From Streptomyces chattanoogensis (GTDB lineage: Bacteria; Actinomycetota; Actinomycetes; Streptomycetales; Streptomycetaceae): a DNA stretch of 64,000 nucleotides. The stretch is taken from NCBI RefSeq assembly GCF_001294335.1, contig NZ_LGKG01000207.1:248001-312000 (forward strand), in the 5' to 3' direction. A program made the position numbers and the translations under genes. Below, piece after piece: positions 1-7,699 of this stretch; within the stretch, counting starts at the first letter, position 1; each line of letters begins with the position of its first letter. A model generated the notes under the pieces. The model made no database searches and was not told the origin of the DNA. It worked only from the letters and a program-made list of their open reading frames with translations.

Positions 1-764
1 GTGCCGCCGATATACCCCGCGCAGGCGATCTCCAGGAAGTCGCCCGGAGCGGCCGGGTCGGTGCTGGTGTACCGGTGTGTGGAGGAGGTGCAGTCGAGCG
101 GCTTGGGGTGGGTGGTGTCACTGTGGCCGGGGTAGCCGATGAGCCGTACCTCGCGATGGCGGTAGCCCGGGTACGGCAGAAGGTCGTAGGCGCCGGTCAC
201 CTCCTCCGCCTCGGCACCGTCCTCGCGCGCCCCGAGGCGTACGACGGCGTAGTCCCAGCGGGCGCCCGCGTCCGTGCCGAGGTCGTAGTACCGCTGGTCG
301 ATGTAGATGCGGTCGACGGGGAAGATGCCGTACGGCCGGAGCCCGTCGTGGTACTGGGGCACGAACGACAGATACCGCTTCGGGTCGGGGGAACGAAGGC
401 AGTGTGCGGCGGTGACCACGAGGTCGCGGTGCGGGCTGCGGACGACCGTTCCGCCGCAGAACCGGCCGGTGTTGGTGCCGTCCGTCCAGAAGAACGTCCC
501 CACCTGGGGGAGCCCGTCGAAGGGGCGGCTCGGCGGAACGGGGTCGGCCGCCGGGCGCGGCGCCGCCGAACTCCCTTTGTCCACGACGGGTTTGGCGTCC
601 CGCATCCGCTGCGGTGTCCAGTACGTGCGGGCGGCGGCCGCCGAGCGCCCCGGGGGCTCGGCGGCGTGCGCACGCGGGGCGAGGGGGGCTGCAAGCGGCA
701 GCCCGAGAAGCGGGGTGGCGAACAGCAGGGCGGCGAGGGCGCGTACGCCAAACGGTCTGCGCAT
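1..764 (-). CDS. Secreted trypsin-like serine protease, cut by the window edge
   Basis: The first 254 codons are present; the C-terminus lies beyond base 1. Residues 1-35 form a signal peptide: an Arg-rich start, a Leu/Ala core and an AHA-A type cleavage site. The chymotrypsin-fold triad is visible as His121 in TAAHC and Asp171 in WDYAVV. The readable end is CAGYIGG, just before where a TSGGP-type catalytic Ser motif would be expected. The ATG at 764 has a GGAAAGGA ribosome site upstream. The prosequence between signal and protease domain is about 50 residues. It is probably an extracellular S1 peptidase; its substrate is unknown. The catalytic Ser could not be seen. Confidence 0.85.
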   Translation of the reverse strand, partial: MRRPFGVRALAALLFATPLLGLPLAAPLAPRAHAAEPPGRSAAAARTYWTPQRMRDAKPVVDKGSSAAPRPAADPVPPSRPFDGLPQVGTFFWTDGTNTGRFCGGTVVRSPHRDLVVTAAHCLRSPDPKRYLSFVPQYHDGLRPYGIFPVDRIYIDQRYYDLGTDAGARWDYAVVRLGAREDGAEAEEVTGAYDLLPYPGYRHREVRLIGYPGHSDTTHPKPLDCTSSTHRYTSTDPAAPGDFLEIACAGYIGG

Positions 765-948
765 GGACGGAGTCCTTTCCCGGGCACGGCGTTCGGAAGG
801 AACGGGACGGGTGCGAGGCGCGTGGACATGGTCGTACGGCGGGGGGCGTGTGGCGAGAGGGCGGTGCCGGAGAACCGGCGAACGGGCGGGGACGCCCGGA
901 CGGTTCAGCCGTGGGCTGCGGACGCTTCAGCCGTGGGCTGAGGACACG

Positions 949-2235
949 TCAGACGCGCGCAGCGGACCGGAGGTCCTGGTCGAAGGCGCGGATGTCGTCT
1001 TCGCTGAGCGAGGTGCGGGTACCGGCGATGGCCTGGAGGTAGTCGCCGGTCAGCTGTGCCGGGTCGGCCGTTACCTGCGGGTCCGCCGCCAGGTGGCGTT
1101 CGAAGGCGGTCTGCGCGGCGGTGCGTGCCGCGTACTCGATGTCCGCGGGGGTGAAGCGGTCGCTGGCCTCGACCAGCGCCTCCAGCTCGATGCCGGCCAC
1201 CCGGTCCGGCCCGATGTAACGGGTCCAAATGGCCCGTCGGGCCTCGGCGTCCGGCGGGCCGACCGGGATCAGATAGTCGAACCGTCCCGGCCGCAGAAAG
1301 GCCGGGTCAAGGGAGCGCACCGCATTGGTCGCGCAGATCAGCAGCCTGCGCTCCCCGCGCCGGAACTGCGGGATGAGCTTGAGGAGTTCATTGGTCACCC
1401 GATGGGCCAGTGTGGTCGGGTCCTGCCGTTCGGAGGCGATCTCCTCCGCCTCGTCGAAGAACAGCACGGCCTGATCCAGATGCTCGACGCGTGCGAACAG
1501 CCGCCGCAGGGCGGCCGCCACCCCGTGAGCGTCGTCGCCCAGCTGGTACGGGAACACCTCGATGAACGGCCAGCGCAGCCGCGAGGCCACCGCCCGCGCA
1601 AAGGTGGTCTTGCCGGTGCCCGGCGGCCCGAAGAGCACCACGGCACGCGGCGGCACCAGCTGATAGCGCTCCGCGACCCCGGGATTCTCCAGCGGCAGCA
1701 CCAGCCGGCGCTCGATCAGCGTCTTCTCCGCGGTCATCCCGGCGATGCGCTCCCACAGCCCGTCCTCCGGCACCACGCCGCCGAGCTGGTCGAGCATGGT
1801 GGCCTCGGCCGAATCCGAGGTCAGCAGCTTCTCGAAATAACTCAGCCCCGGCCGCTCGGTGTAACCGGAGTTCTTGAAGGCCTGCTCGCCGACCTCCCCC
1901 TGCGGCAGCAGCGCCCCGATACGGCGGGCGCCCGCGTCCGCCAGGCGCTCCTCCAGGGCAGCCAGCAGAGCCGATCCGATGCCGTGCCGGCGCCACTGAC
2001 GGGCGATGGCCAGCCGCAGCACCCAGGCCCGTTCCTGTGCCACCGAGGACACCGCCGCACCGATGACCTGCTCCCCCACCGCGGCCACGACGGCGGGCGC
2101 GTGCCCGCTCAGGGCGCTCACCACCTCCGCCAGGCTCACCGCCGGATCCGCGGCGGTGTCACGCGACTCCTCCCAGATGCGCACCACCTGGTCCAGGTCG
2201 CCCTCCTCGAGGTTGCGGACCCGCCACGGAGTCAT
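949..2235 (-). CDS. GNAT acetyltransferase fused to an AAA+ ATPase
   Basis: This 428-residue protein has two domains. Residues 1-135 look like a GNAT acetyltransferase, with the acetyl-CoA loop RRHGIGSALL at 82-91. Residues about 145-428 form an AAA+ module with Walker A GPPGTGKT (203-210), Walker B VLFFDE (257-262), sensor 1 ATN (302-304) and a second region of homology ending LRPGRFD with arginine-finger candidates at 315/318. The AAA+ part resembles FtsH/CDC48-type remodellers but has no protease. A GTG at 2244 is in frame, but the GGGGAGG ribosome site fits the ATG at 2235 better. The substrate is unknown; acetylation coupled to ATP-driven remodelling is only inference. The next gene upstream on this strand is the SHOCT protein. 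Confidence 0.8.
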   Translation of the reverse strand: MTPWRVRNLEEGDLDQVVRIWEESRDTAADPAVSLAEVVSALSGHAPAVVAAVGEQVIGAAVSSVAQERAWVLRLAIARQWRRHGIGSALLAALEERLADAGARRIGALLPQGEVGEQAFKNSGYTERPGLSYFEKLLTSDSAEATMLDQLGGVVPEDGLWERIAGMTAEKTLIERRLVLPLENPGVAERYQLVPPRAVVLFGPPGTGKTTFARAVASRLRWPFIEVFPYQLGDDAHGVAAALRRLFARVEHLDQAVLFFDEAEEIASERQDPTTLAHRVTNELLKLIPQFRRGERRLLICATNAVRSLDPAFLRPGRFDYLIPVGPPDAEARRAIWTRYIGPDRVAGIELEALVEASDRFTPADIEYAARTAAQTAFERHLAADPQVTADPAQLTGDYLQAIAGTRTSLSEDDIRAFDQDLRSAARV

Positions 2236-2259
2236 CGGCGCCACCTCCCCGGGCCGTGG

Positions 2260-2556
2260 TCACTTCGCGGGTCTTTCGCGGGCCGACCGGAGGGTGGCCA
2301 GCCGCCGCTGGTACTCCTCGTCCTCGATCTCGCCCCGGGCATACCGCTCGGCGAGGATCTGTTCCGCGGTGGGCTGTCTGTCGGGCGCGGGGCCGAGGCC
2401 CCAACCGGTGCGCTCGCCGTTGCGCGGCGCCGGACGGGCGAGGGCACGGAAGAGCAGCACACCGGCCGTGATGACCAGCCCCCAGAACAGGACGATGCCG
2501 ATCGACATCGCCATCCAGCCCCACCCTCCTGCGCCGTGGTGGTACCAGAACATCAT
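2260..2556 (-). CDS. Small membrane protein with C-terminal SHOCT domain
   Basis: 98 residues. An aromatic and His-rich start (FWYHHG) is followed by one transmembrane helix at about 14-38, then a Pro/Arg linker. The C-terminal SHOCT motif is at about 65-92 (TAEQILAERYARGEIEDEEY), a short helical element usually found at protein ends and linked to oligomerisation. It lies 24 bases upstream of the GNAT-AAA+ gene on the same strand and is probably cotranscribed. Function unknown. Confidence 0.75.
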   Translation of the reverse strand: MMFWYHHGAGGWGWMAMSIGIVLFWGLVITAGVLLFRALARPAPRNGERTGWGLGPAPDRQPTAEQILAERYARGEIEDEEYQRRLATLRSARERPAK

Positions 2557-2645
2557 CGCGCTTCACTTCCTAAACTTCCCAGGTCAGGCGGGGTATGGAC
2601 GTGTCGCTCGCGGGTGGTCCCGGTTCAATTCTCACTCCCCCGCCG

Positions 2646-2676
2646 CCTGTGGCGCACGCTGCGCCCGCGCCACAGG
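2646..2676. promoter_or_regulatory. 10-bp inverted repeat in a divergent promoter region
   Basis: CCTGTGGCGC at 2646-2655 pairs with GCGCCACAGG at 2667-2676 across 11 bases. It sits between the leftward SHOCT gene and the rightward molybdenum dehydrogenase operon. It could be an operator for either side or an attenuating hairpin; no cognate regulator lies next to it. Confidence 0.4.
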
Positions 2677-2733
2677 TCGCGGTCCCCTACCCGATGAAAC
2701 AGGATGAAATATCCGGCCAGAGGAGGTCAGCCA

Positions 2734-3264
2734 GTGTCTGCTCCCCACGTCCCGTCCCGGGCGCCCGCAGCCGCCGTTCTGCCGGAACGCGGTCCCGACC
2801 CGGTGACGGTCACCCTGTCGGTCAACGGAGCCGACCACACGTTCGACATCGAGCCGCGGGTGAGCCTCCTGGACGCCCTGCGGGAACGCCTGGCCATGAC
2901 GGGCGCGAAGAAGGGTTGTGACCAGGGCACCTGCGGCGCCTGCACGGTGTGGGTCGACGGGCGGCGGGTGCTCGCCTGTCTCACGCTGGCGATCGCCTGC
3001 GAGGGGCGCGAGGTGACCACCGTCGAAGGGCTGGCCGAGGGCGACGAGCTGCACGCCATGCAAAGCGCCTTCATCGAGCAGGACGCCTTCCAGTGCGGCT
3101 ACTGCACCCCGGGCCAGATCATGTCCGCGGTGGCGCTGCTCAACGAGGGACATGCCGCCGACGACGCCGAGATCCGCGAGTGGATGAGCGGCAACATCTG
3201 CCGCTGCGCCGCCTACCCCCACATCCGGGCCGCCATCCGTACGGTCCGCGACCGGACCACCTGA
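2734..3264 (+). CDS. Molybdenum aldehyde/xanthine dehydrogenase, 2Fe-2S subunit (PaoA/YagT-like)
   Basis: Small electron-transfer subunit of a three-subunit molybdenum hydroxylase, 176 residues. The plant-ferredoxin-type cluster has Cys62, Cys67, Cys70 and Cys82. The second, all-helical cluster has Cys121, Cys124, Cys156 and Cys158 in QCGYCTPGQ and CRC. The GTG at 2734 is chosen because AGGAGG lies at 2721-2726, seven bases upstream; an upstream ATG at 2704 has no such site. There is no clear twin-arginine signal, so the enzyme is probably cytoplasmic, unlike E. coli periplasmic PaoABC. It is the first gene of the operon with the FAD and molybdopterin subunits. Confidence 0.9.
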   Translation: MSAPHVPSRAPAAAVLPERGPDPVTVTLSVNGADHTFDIEPRVSLLDALRERLAMTGAKKGCDQGTCGACTVWVDGRRVLACLTLAIACEGREVTTVEGLAEGDELHAMQSAFIEQDAFQCGYCTPGQIMSAVALLNEGHAADDAEIREWMSGNICRCAAYPHIRAAIRTVRDRTT

Positions 3265-3266
3265 CC

Positions 3267-3292
3267 AGGCCACCAGACCAGGCCACCAGACC
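3267..3292. repeat. 13-bp tandem duplication between operon genes
   Basis: AGGCCACCAGACC occurs twice head to tail (3267-3279, 3280-3292), with a poorer third copy just upstream that runs into the stop codon of the 2Fe-2S subunit gene. It lengthens the spacer before the ribosome site of the next gene. Confidence 0.75.
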
Positions 3293-3309
3293 AGCTGAGG
3301 AGACCTGTT

Positions 3310-4335
3310 GTGCGGCCCATCAGTTACTCCCGCGCCAGTGCCGTCGCCGACGCCGTCGCCGCCGTAGCCGCGGATCCCACCAGCGACTTCCTGGCCGGGG
3401 GAACCACCGAGGTGGACCTGCTGCGGCAGAACGTCCTGCTGCCGCGCCGGCTCGTGGACATCAACGACCTGCCCCTCACCCAGATCGAGGACCGGCCCGA
3501 CGGCGGCCTGTACATCGGCGCCCTGGCGCGGATGAGCGAGGTGGCCGAGGCTCCCGCCGTACGCGAACGCTTCCCCATGGTCGCGCAGGCCCTGGTGCTC
3601 GGTGCGTCCGCGCAGCTGCGCAACATGGCCAGCATGGGCGGCAACATGATGCAGCGGGTGCGCTGCGGCTATTTCCGCGATGCGACCTCACTGTGCAACA
3701 AGCGCGATCCTGGCAGCGGATGCAGCGCCCTGGACGGCTTCAACCGCGGCCACGCCGTCCTCGGTGTCAGCGAGCACTGCATCGCCACCCACCCGTCGGA
3801 CGTCGCCGTACCGCTGATGGCACTGGACGCCCGTATCCACACCGAGGGCCCGCACGGCCGGCAGGTCTACGCGATCGACGACTTCTTCCTGCTGCCCGGC
3901 GACACCCCGCACCTGGAGCACCCGCTGGCACACGGCGAACTGGTGGTGGGCATCGAGGTTCCGGGCCTGCGCATGGCCCGTGACTCCCGGTATCTGAAGG
4001 TCCGCGACCGTGAGTCGTACGAGTTCGCGCTGGCCTCCGTCGCCGCCGCGGTGACCATGGAGGACGGTGTCATCCGGGACGTACGGCTGGCGCTGGGCGG
4101 AGTGGCCACCAAGCCCTGGCGGGCCCGCCGTGCGGAGGAGATCCTGCGCGGAGCCCCCGCCGGCACCGAGACCTTCCGGCGGGCCGCCCGCGAGGAACTC
4201 TCCGCCGCCCGCAGCACGCCGCTCAACGCCTTCAAGACCGAGCTGGCCCAGCGGACCATGATCCGCGTCCTGGAGACGCTCACCAGCCCGGAATCCCGCC
4301 CGGACCCGGAGACCCCTACGGAGAGCCCGTCATGA
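3310..4335 (+). CDS. Molybdenum aldehyde/xanthine dehydrogenase, FAD subunit with 4Fe-4S loop (PaoB-like)
   Basis: 341 residues, starting at GTG with AGGAG seven bases upstream. It is a CO-dehydrogenase/xanthine-dehydrogenase medium-chain type flavoprotein: the FAD loop LAGGTTEVD is at about 28-36 and the second glycine-rich FAD stretch ASMGGNMMQ is at about 107-115. Cys119, Cys129, Cys138 and Cys157 lie in an insertion that begins RCGYFRD and continues CNKRDPGSGC. PaoB and the beta subunit of 4-hydroxybenzoyl-CoA reductase use an equivalent loop to bind an extra 4Fe-4S cluster. Its stop codon overlaps the ATG of the large subunit gene, indicating translational coupling. Confidence 0.9.
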   Translation: MRPISYSRASAVADAVAAVAADPTSDFLAGGTTEVDLLRQNVLLPRRLVDINDLPLTQIEDRPDGGLYIGALARMSEVAEAPAVRERFPMVAQALVLGASAQLRNMASMGGNMMQRVRCGYFRDATSLCNKRDPGSGCSALDGFNRGHAVLGVSEHCIATHPSDVAVPLMALDARIHTEGPHGRQVYAIDDFFLLPGDTPHLEHPLAHGELVVGIEVPGLRMARDSRYLKVRDRESYEFALASVAAAVTMEDGVIRDVRLALGGVATKPWRARRAEEILRGAPAGTETFRRAAREELSAARSTPLNAFKTELAQRTMIRVLETLTSPESRPDPETPTESPS

Positions 4336-6572
4336 CCACGACCCTCGCGATCGGACAGCCCACCAACCGGGTCGACGGCCGCCACAAGGTCACCGGCGGT
4401 GCGCACTACTCCGCGGACATGCTCCTCGGGAGCATGGCGTATGCCGTCCTGGTGGGGGCGCGGGTGCCGAGCGGCCGGATCACCGGCATCGACACCGACG
4501 AGGCGCGGCAGGCCGGCGGGGTGCTCGCCATCCTCACCCACGAGAACCTGCCCAGGATCGCCGCGCAGCCCCCGCTGATCCCGTCCCTCGCGGGCATGCC
4601 CGCCCCGGGCCAGACCTTCTTCCCCCTCCAGGACGAGGTCGTGCACTACGCAGGACAGCCCGTCGCCGTCGTCGTCGCCGACACCCTGGAACGCGCCCAG
4701 CACGCGGGCGCGCTGCTCCGCGTCTCGTACGAGGAGACGCCCTCGGTCACGACGATCGACCAGGGGCGGGAGGAGGCCTACGAGCCCGAGGCGATCTTCG
4801 CCGGCTTCGTCCCCGGCCGGAACACGCGCGGCGACGTCGACGCCGGGCTGGCCCAGGCCGACGTCCGCATCGACGCCACCTACACCTTCGCCGCGAACAA
4901 CCACAACCCCATCGAGCCCTCGGCCACCACCGCCGCCTGGGACGGCGACCAGCTCACCCTGCACGACGCCACGCAGGGTGTGGCGGCCACCCAGCTGACC
5001 GTGGCGGCGCTGCTCGGTCTGACCCCCTCGAAGGTGCGCGTCCTGTCCCACTACGTCGGCGGCAGCTTCGGCTGCAAGGCCATGATCTGGGCGCACCCCG
5101 CGCTGGCCGCGCTCGCCGCCCGCCGGGTCGGACGCCCCGTCAGACTCGCCCTGACCCGTGAGCAGATGTTCACGTCCGTCGGCCACCGCGAGGAGCAGGA
5201 GCAGCGGATCACCCTGGGCGCGGACAAGGAGGGCCGGCTGACCGCGCTGCGGCACCACAAGCTCTCCCCCACCTCGCACTTCGACGACTGGGCCGAGCCG
5301 TCGCTCGGCGTCGCCTCCCAGATCTACGCCTGCAAGAACTACGAGGGCATCTACCGCCTCATCCGCGCCAACACCATGACCCCCACCTTCATGCGGGCCC
5401 CCGGCGAGGCGTCCGGCATGTTCGCGCTCGAGAGCACGATGGACGACCTCGCCCACCAGCTGGGCATCGATCCCGTCGAACTCCGTCTGCGCAACTACTC
5501 CGACACCGACCCCAACACCGGCAACCCCTGGTCCAGCTCGGGGCTCAGGGAGTGCTACCAGCGCGGCGCCGAGCGCTTCGGCTGGCAGCGCCGCAACCCC
5601 GAACCCCGCTCCCACCGCGACGGCAACCGGCTGATCGGCTACGGCATGGCCACCGCCGGCTATCCCGTCTACGGCCCGAACAACCCGCAGCGCGCACGAG
5701 CCCGTCTCTACGCCGACGGGACCGCCGTGGTCCAGGCCGCGACACCCGACTTCGGCACCGGCGTCGCCACCGTCATGACCCAGGTGACCGCCGACGCCCT
5801 CGGCCTTCCCGTCGAGCGCTGCCGTTTCGAGGGCGGCGACACCACGCTGCCCACCATTGCCGCGGCGGTCGGTTCCTCAGGGGCCGGAATGATCAGCGCG
5901 GCCGTCCACACCGCGGCGTCCAACCTGCGCGACCAGCTGATCGCACAGGCCGTCACGGACACCCAGTCACCCCTGCACGGCGCGGATCCCGGAGCCGTCA
6001 CCGTGCGGGACGGCCGGATGATGCTGCGCGACGCCCCGGAGACCGGCGAGAGCTACGGCGATCTGCTCCACCGCAACTTCCTCCCCGACGTCGAAGCGGC
6101 CGGCTCCTGGTCCCCGTCGCCGCAGAGCACCCGCTACGGGATGATGACGTTCGGCGCGCAGTTCGCCGAGGTGGCCGTCGATCCCGATCTCGGCGTGGCC
6201 CGGGTCCGCCGCATGGTCGGCGCGTTCGCCCCCGGCCGGGTCCTCAACGCCAAGACGGCCCGCAGCCAGCTGATGGGCGGGATGCTGTGGGGGCTGGGCC
6301 AGGCCCTCCTGGAGGCCAACTTCATGGATCCGCGCCGCGGCCGCTGGGTCGCCTCCAGCCTCGGCGACTACCTCGTACCGGTCAACGCCGACGCACCCGA
6401 GGTGGAGATCGACCTCATCGAAGTGGCCGACGACGTCGTCAATCCGCTCGGTGTGAAGGGCGTCGGAGAAGTCGGCCAGGTGGGCGCCGCAGCGGCCATC
6501 GCCAATGCCATCCATCACGCCACCGGCCGCCGCATCCGTAAGCTGCCCATCACCATCGAGGACCTGCTCTGA
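4332..6572 (+). CDS. Molybdenum aldehyde/xanthine dehydrogenase, molybdopterin-binding subunit (PaoC-like)
   Basis: Catalytic large subunit, 746 residues, close to the roughly 730 usual for PaoC. It would bind the molybdopterin cytosine dinucleotide cofactor and hydroxylate an aldehyde or N-heterocycle with water. Visible signatures are the N-terminal RVDGRHKVTGGAHYSAD, the cofactor stretches GGSFGCK and MRAPGEASG, and the base GVGE with catalytic Glu713 close to the C-terminus. ATG overlaps the previous stop (ATGA). No maturation factor of the XdhC/PaoD type is present in the operon, so insertion of sulfurated cofactor must depend on genes elsewhere. Substrate cannot be told; aromatic aldehydes are the usual PaoABC substrates. 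Confidence 0.9.
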   Translation: MTTTLAIGQPTNRVDGRHKVTGGAHYSADMLLGSMAYAVLVGARVPSGRITGIDTDEARQAGGVLAILTHENLPRIAAQPPLIPSLAGMPAPGQTFFPLQDEVVHYAGQPVAVVVADTLERAQHAGALLRVSYEETPSVTTIDQGREEAYEPEAIFAGFVPGRNTRGDVDAGLAQADVRIDATYTFAANNHNPIEPSATTAAWDGDQLTLHDATQGVAATQLTVAALLGLTPSKVRVLSHYVGGSFGCKAMIWAHPALAALAARRVGRPVRLALTREQMFTSVGHREEQEQRITLGADKEGRLTALRHHKLSPTSHFDDWAEPSLGVASQIYACKNYEGIYRLIRANTMTPTFMRAPGEASGMFALESTMDDLAHQLGIDPVELRLRNYSDTDPNTGNPWSSSGLRECYQRGAERFGWQRRNPEPRSHRDGNRLIGYGMATAGYPVYGPNNPQRARARLYADGTAVVQAATPDFGTGVATVMTQVTADALGLPVERCRFEGGDTTLPTIAAAVGSSGAGMISAAVHTAASNLRDQLIAQAVTDTQSPLHGADPGAVTVRDGRMMLRDAPETGESYGDLLHRNFLPDVEAAGSWSPSPQSTRYGMMTFGAQFAEVAVDPDLGVARVRRMVGAFAPGRVLNAKTARSQLMGGMLWGLGQALLEANFMDPRRGRWVASSLGDYLVPVNADAPEVEIDLIEVADDVVNPLGVKGVGEVGQVGAAAAIANAIHHATGRRIRKLPITIEDLL

Positions 6573-6576
6573 ACGG

Positions 6577-6615
6577 GCGCCTGCCCGGGAGCGGAGCCTG
6601 CTCCCGGGCAGGCGC
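6577..6615 (+). terminator. Strong hairpin terminator after the molybdenum operon
   Basis: A perfect 16-bp stem (6577-6592 with 6600-6615) with a seven-base loop starts four bases after the stop codon of the large subunit gene. It is very GC-rich and has no U tract, which is common for Streptomyces terminators. Confidence 0.8.
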
Positions 6616-6817
6616 GGGCGCACCGCTGCGCGGTGATCGTCCGGTACGCGGCCCGCGATTTGCCCCGGGCCAGGGGCGGTGTGCGACAGTGGGCCGACCC
6701 GGTCGGCCGGGCGCGCGCGTGCGCAGCCGCTGCCGGGACCCCCATACCCAGAACAGACGGTGACAGCCCTGCCCTGCGCATGCCCGGCGTCGCCCTTACT
6801 CCCTTCCTCAGAGAGCG

Positions 6818-7585
6818 ATGCAGGCAACGACTCTTCTCCCCCGGACCGGGGACCTGTTCCACCAGGGCCTGGAGCGCCAGGCCGGTGCCGCCCTACTGCG
6901 TTTCGGCGCCGCACGGCCGCGCCCGGCCGGCCGGATCAGCTGGTCCGGCCGGGGCGCCGCCGCCTGGCTGGACGACGCCCGCGGGCACGTGTGGAGCGTC
7001 GGCGAGCCCGCGGGCGCCGCCGGACTCGTCGTACGCGCCGCGCATGGCCTGCCCGACCGCGTACGGGAGTTCACCGGGCCCCGCGGCACCGATGCCCTGG
7101 TGGGCCGCCATCTGCCGGTGACCGACGTCGTGGAGTGGGTGTTCCGCTGGACGCTGGCGGAGCCGCCCGTCCACCGGGCGGAGGAGCGGGTGGCCGAGCT
7201 GGACGCCTCCCACCACGAGGAGCTGCTCGCCTTCCTCGAGGAGCACAGCCCGGCCCACTCGACCGGGCCCGGTTCGTCCGACGTCAGCCTGTGGGTGGGA
7301 ATCCGCGACGGGGAAGGGGACGGGCGGCTGGTGGCCTGCGGCGCCCTGAGCAGTCTGCGGGACAGCGGCGCTCCCCTGATGGCGTCCGTCGCGACCGACG
7401 CCGCCCTGCGCGGCCAGGGTCTCGGCGCCGCCCTGACCTCATGGCTGACCCGGTACGCGGTACGCCGCCACGGGTTCTGCACCCTGTGGCAGCTCGCCGA
7501 CAACACCCCCGCGGAGCGGCTCTACACCCGCCTCGGCTACCGCAATGAGGACCCCTGCGTGGCCGCGCGGATCGTCACGCCCTGA
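6818..7585 (+). CDS. GNAT family N-acetyltransferase
   Basis: 255 residues. The C-terminal half has the GNAT acetyl-CoA fold: beta-strand ASVATDAALRG followed by the pyrophosphate loop GQGLGAALT at about 200-208, and a final NTPAERLYTRLGY motif. The N-terminal 120 residues are a Trp/Arg-rich extension resembling a degenerate first GNAT domain, so this may be a two-lobed type. The acceptor substrate is unknown. It follows the molybdenum operon terminator and is probably transcribed alone. The ribosome site before the ATG is weak (AGAGAG). Confidence 0.8.
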   Translation: MQATTLLPRTGDLFHQGLERQAGAALLRFGAARPRPAGRISWSGRGAAAWLDDARGHVWSVGEPAGAAGLVVRAAHGLPDRVREFTGPRGTDALVGRHLPVTDVVEWVFRWTLAEPPVHRAEERVAELDASHHEELLAFLEEHSPAHSTGPGSSDVSLWVGIRDGEGDGRLVACGALSSLRDSGAPLMASVATDAALRGQGLGAALTSWLTRYAVRRHGFCTLWQLADNTPAERLYTRLGYRNEDPCVAARIVTP

Positions 7586-7699
7586 CCGGCAGTACGCGCG
7601 GCCGACGCCGCATGCGACGTTCTGCCCGCCTCCCCACGGCGCCCCGCCACAATGATCACAGCCGGATGCCGGGGCACATTGCCAAGGGAGGGCCACACA

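Noticed and set aside
307..2697. A 796-codon plus-strand open frame opposite the GNAT-AAA+ and SHOCT genes
   Set aside because: It shows no domain and a Gln/Arg/Pro-rich composition typical of the antisense of high-GC genes; the minus-strand genes have clear motifs.
3867..5615. A 582-codon minus-strand frame across the molybdenum operon
   Set aside because: It is the antisense of two convincing enzyme subunits, Gly/Val-rich and without motifs.
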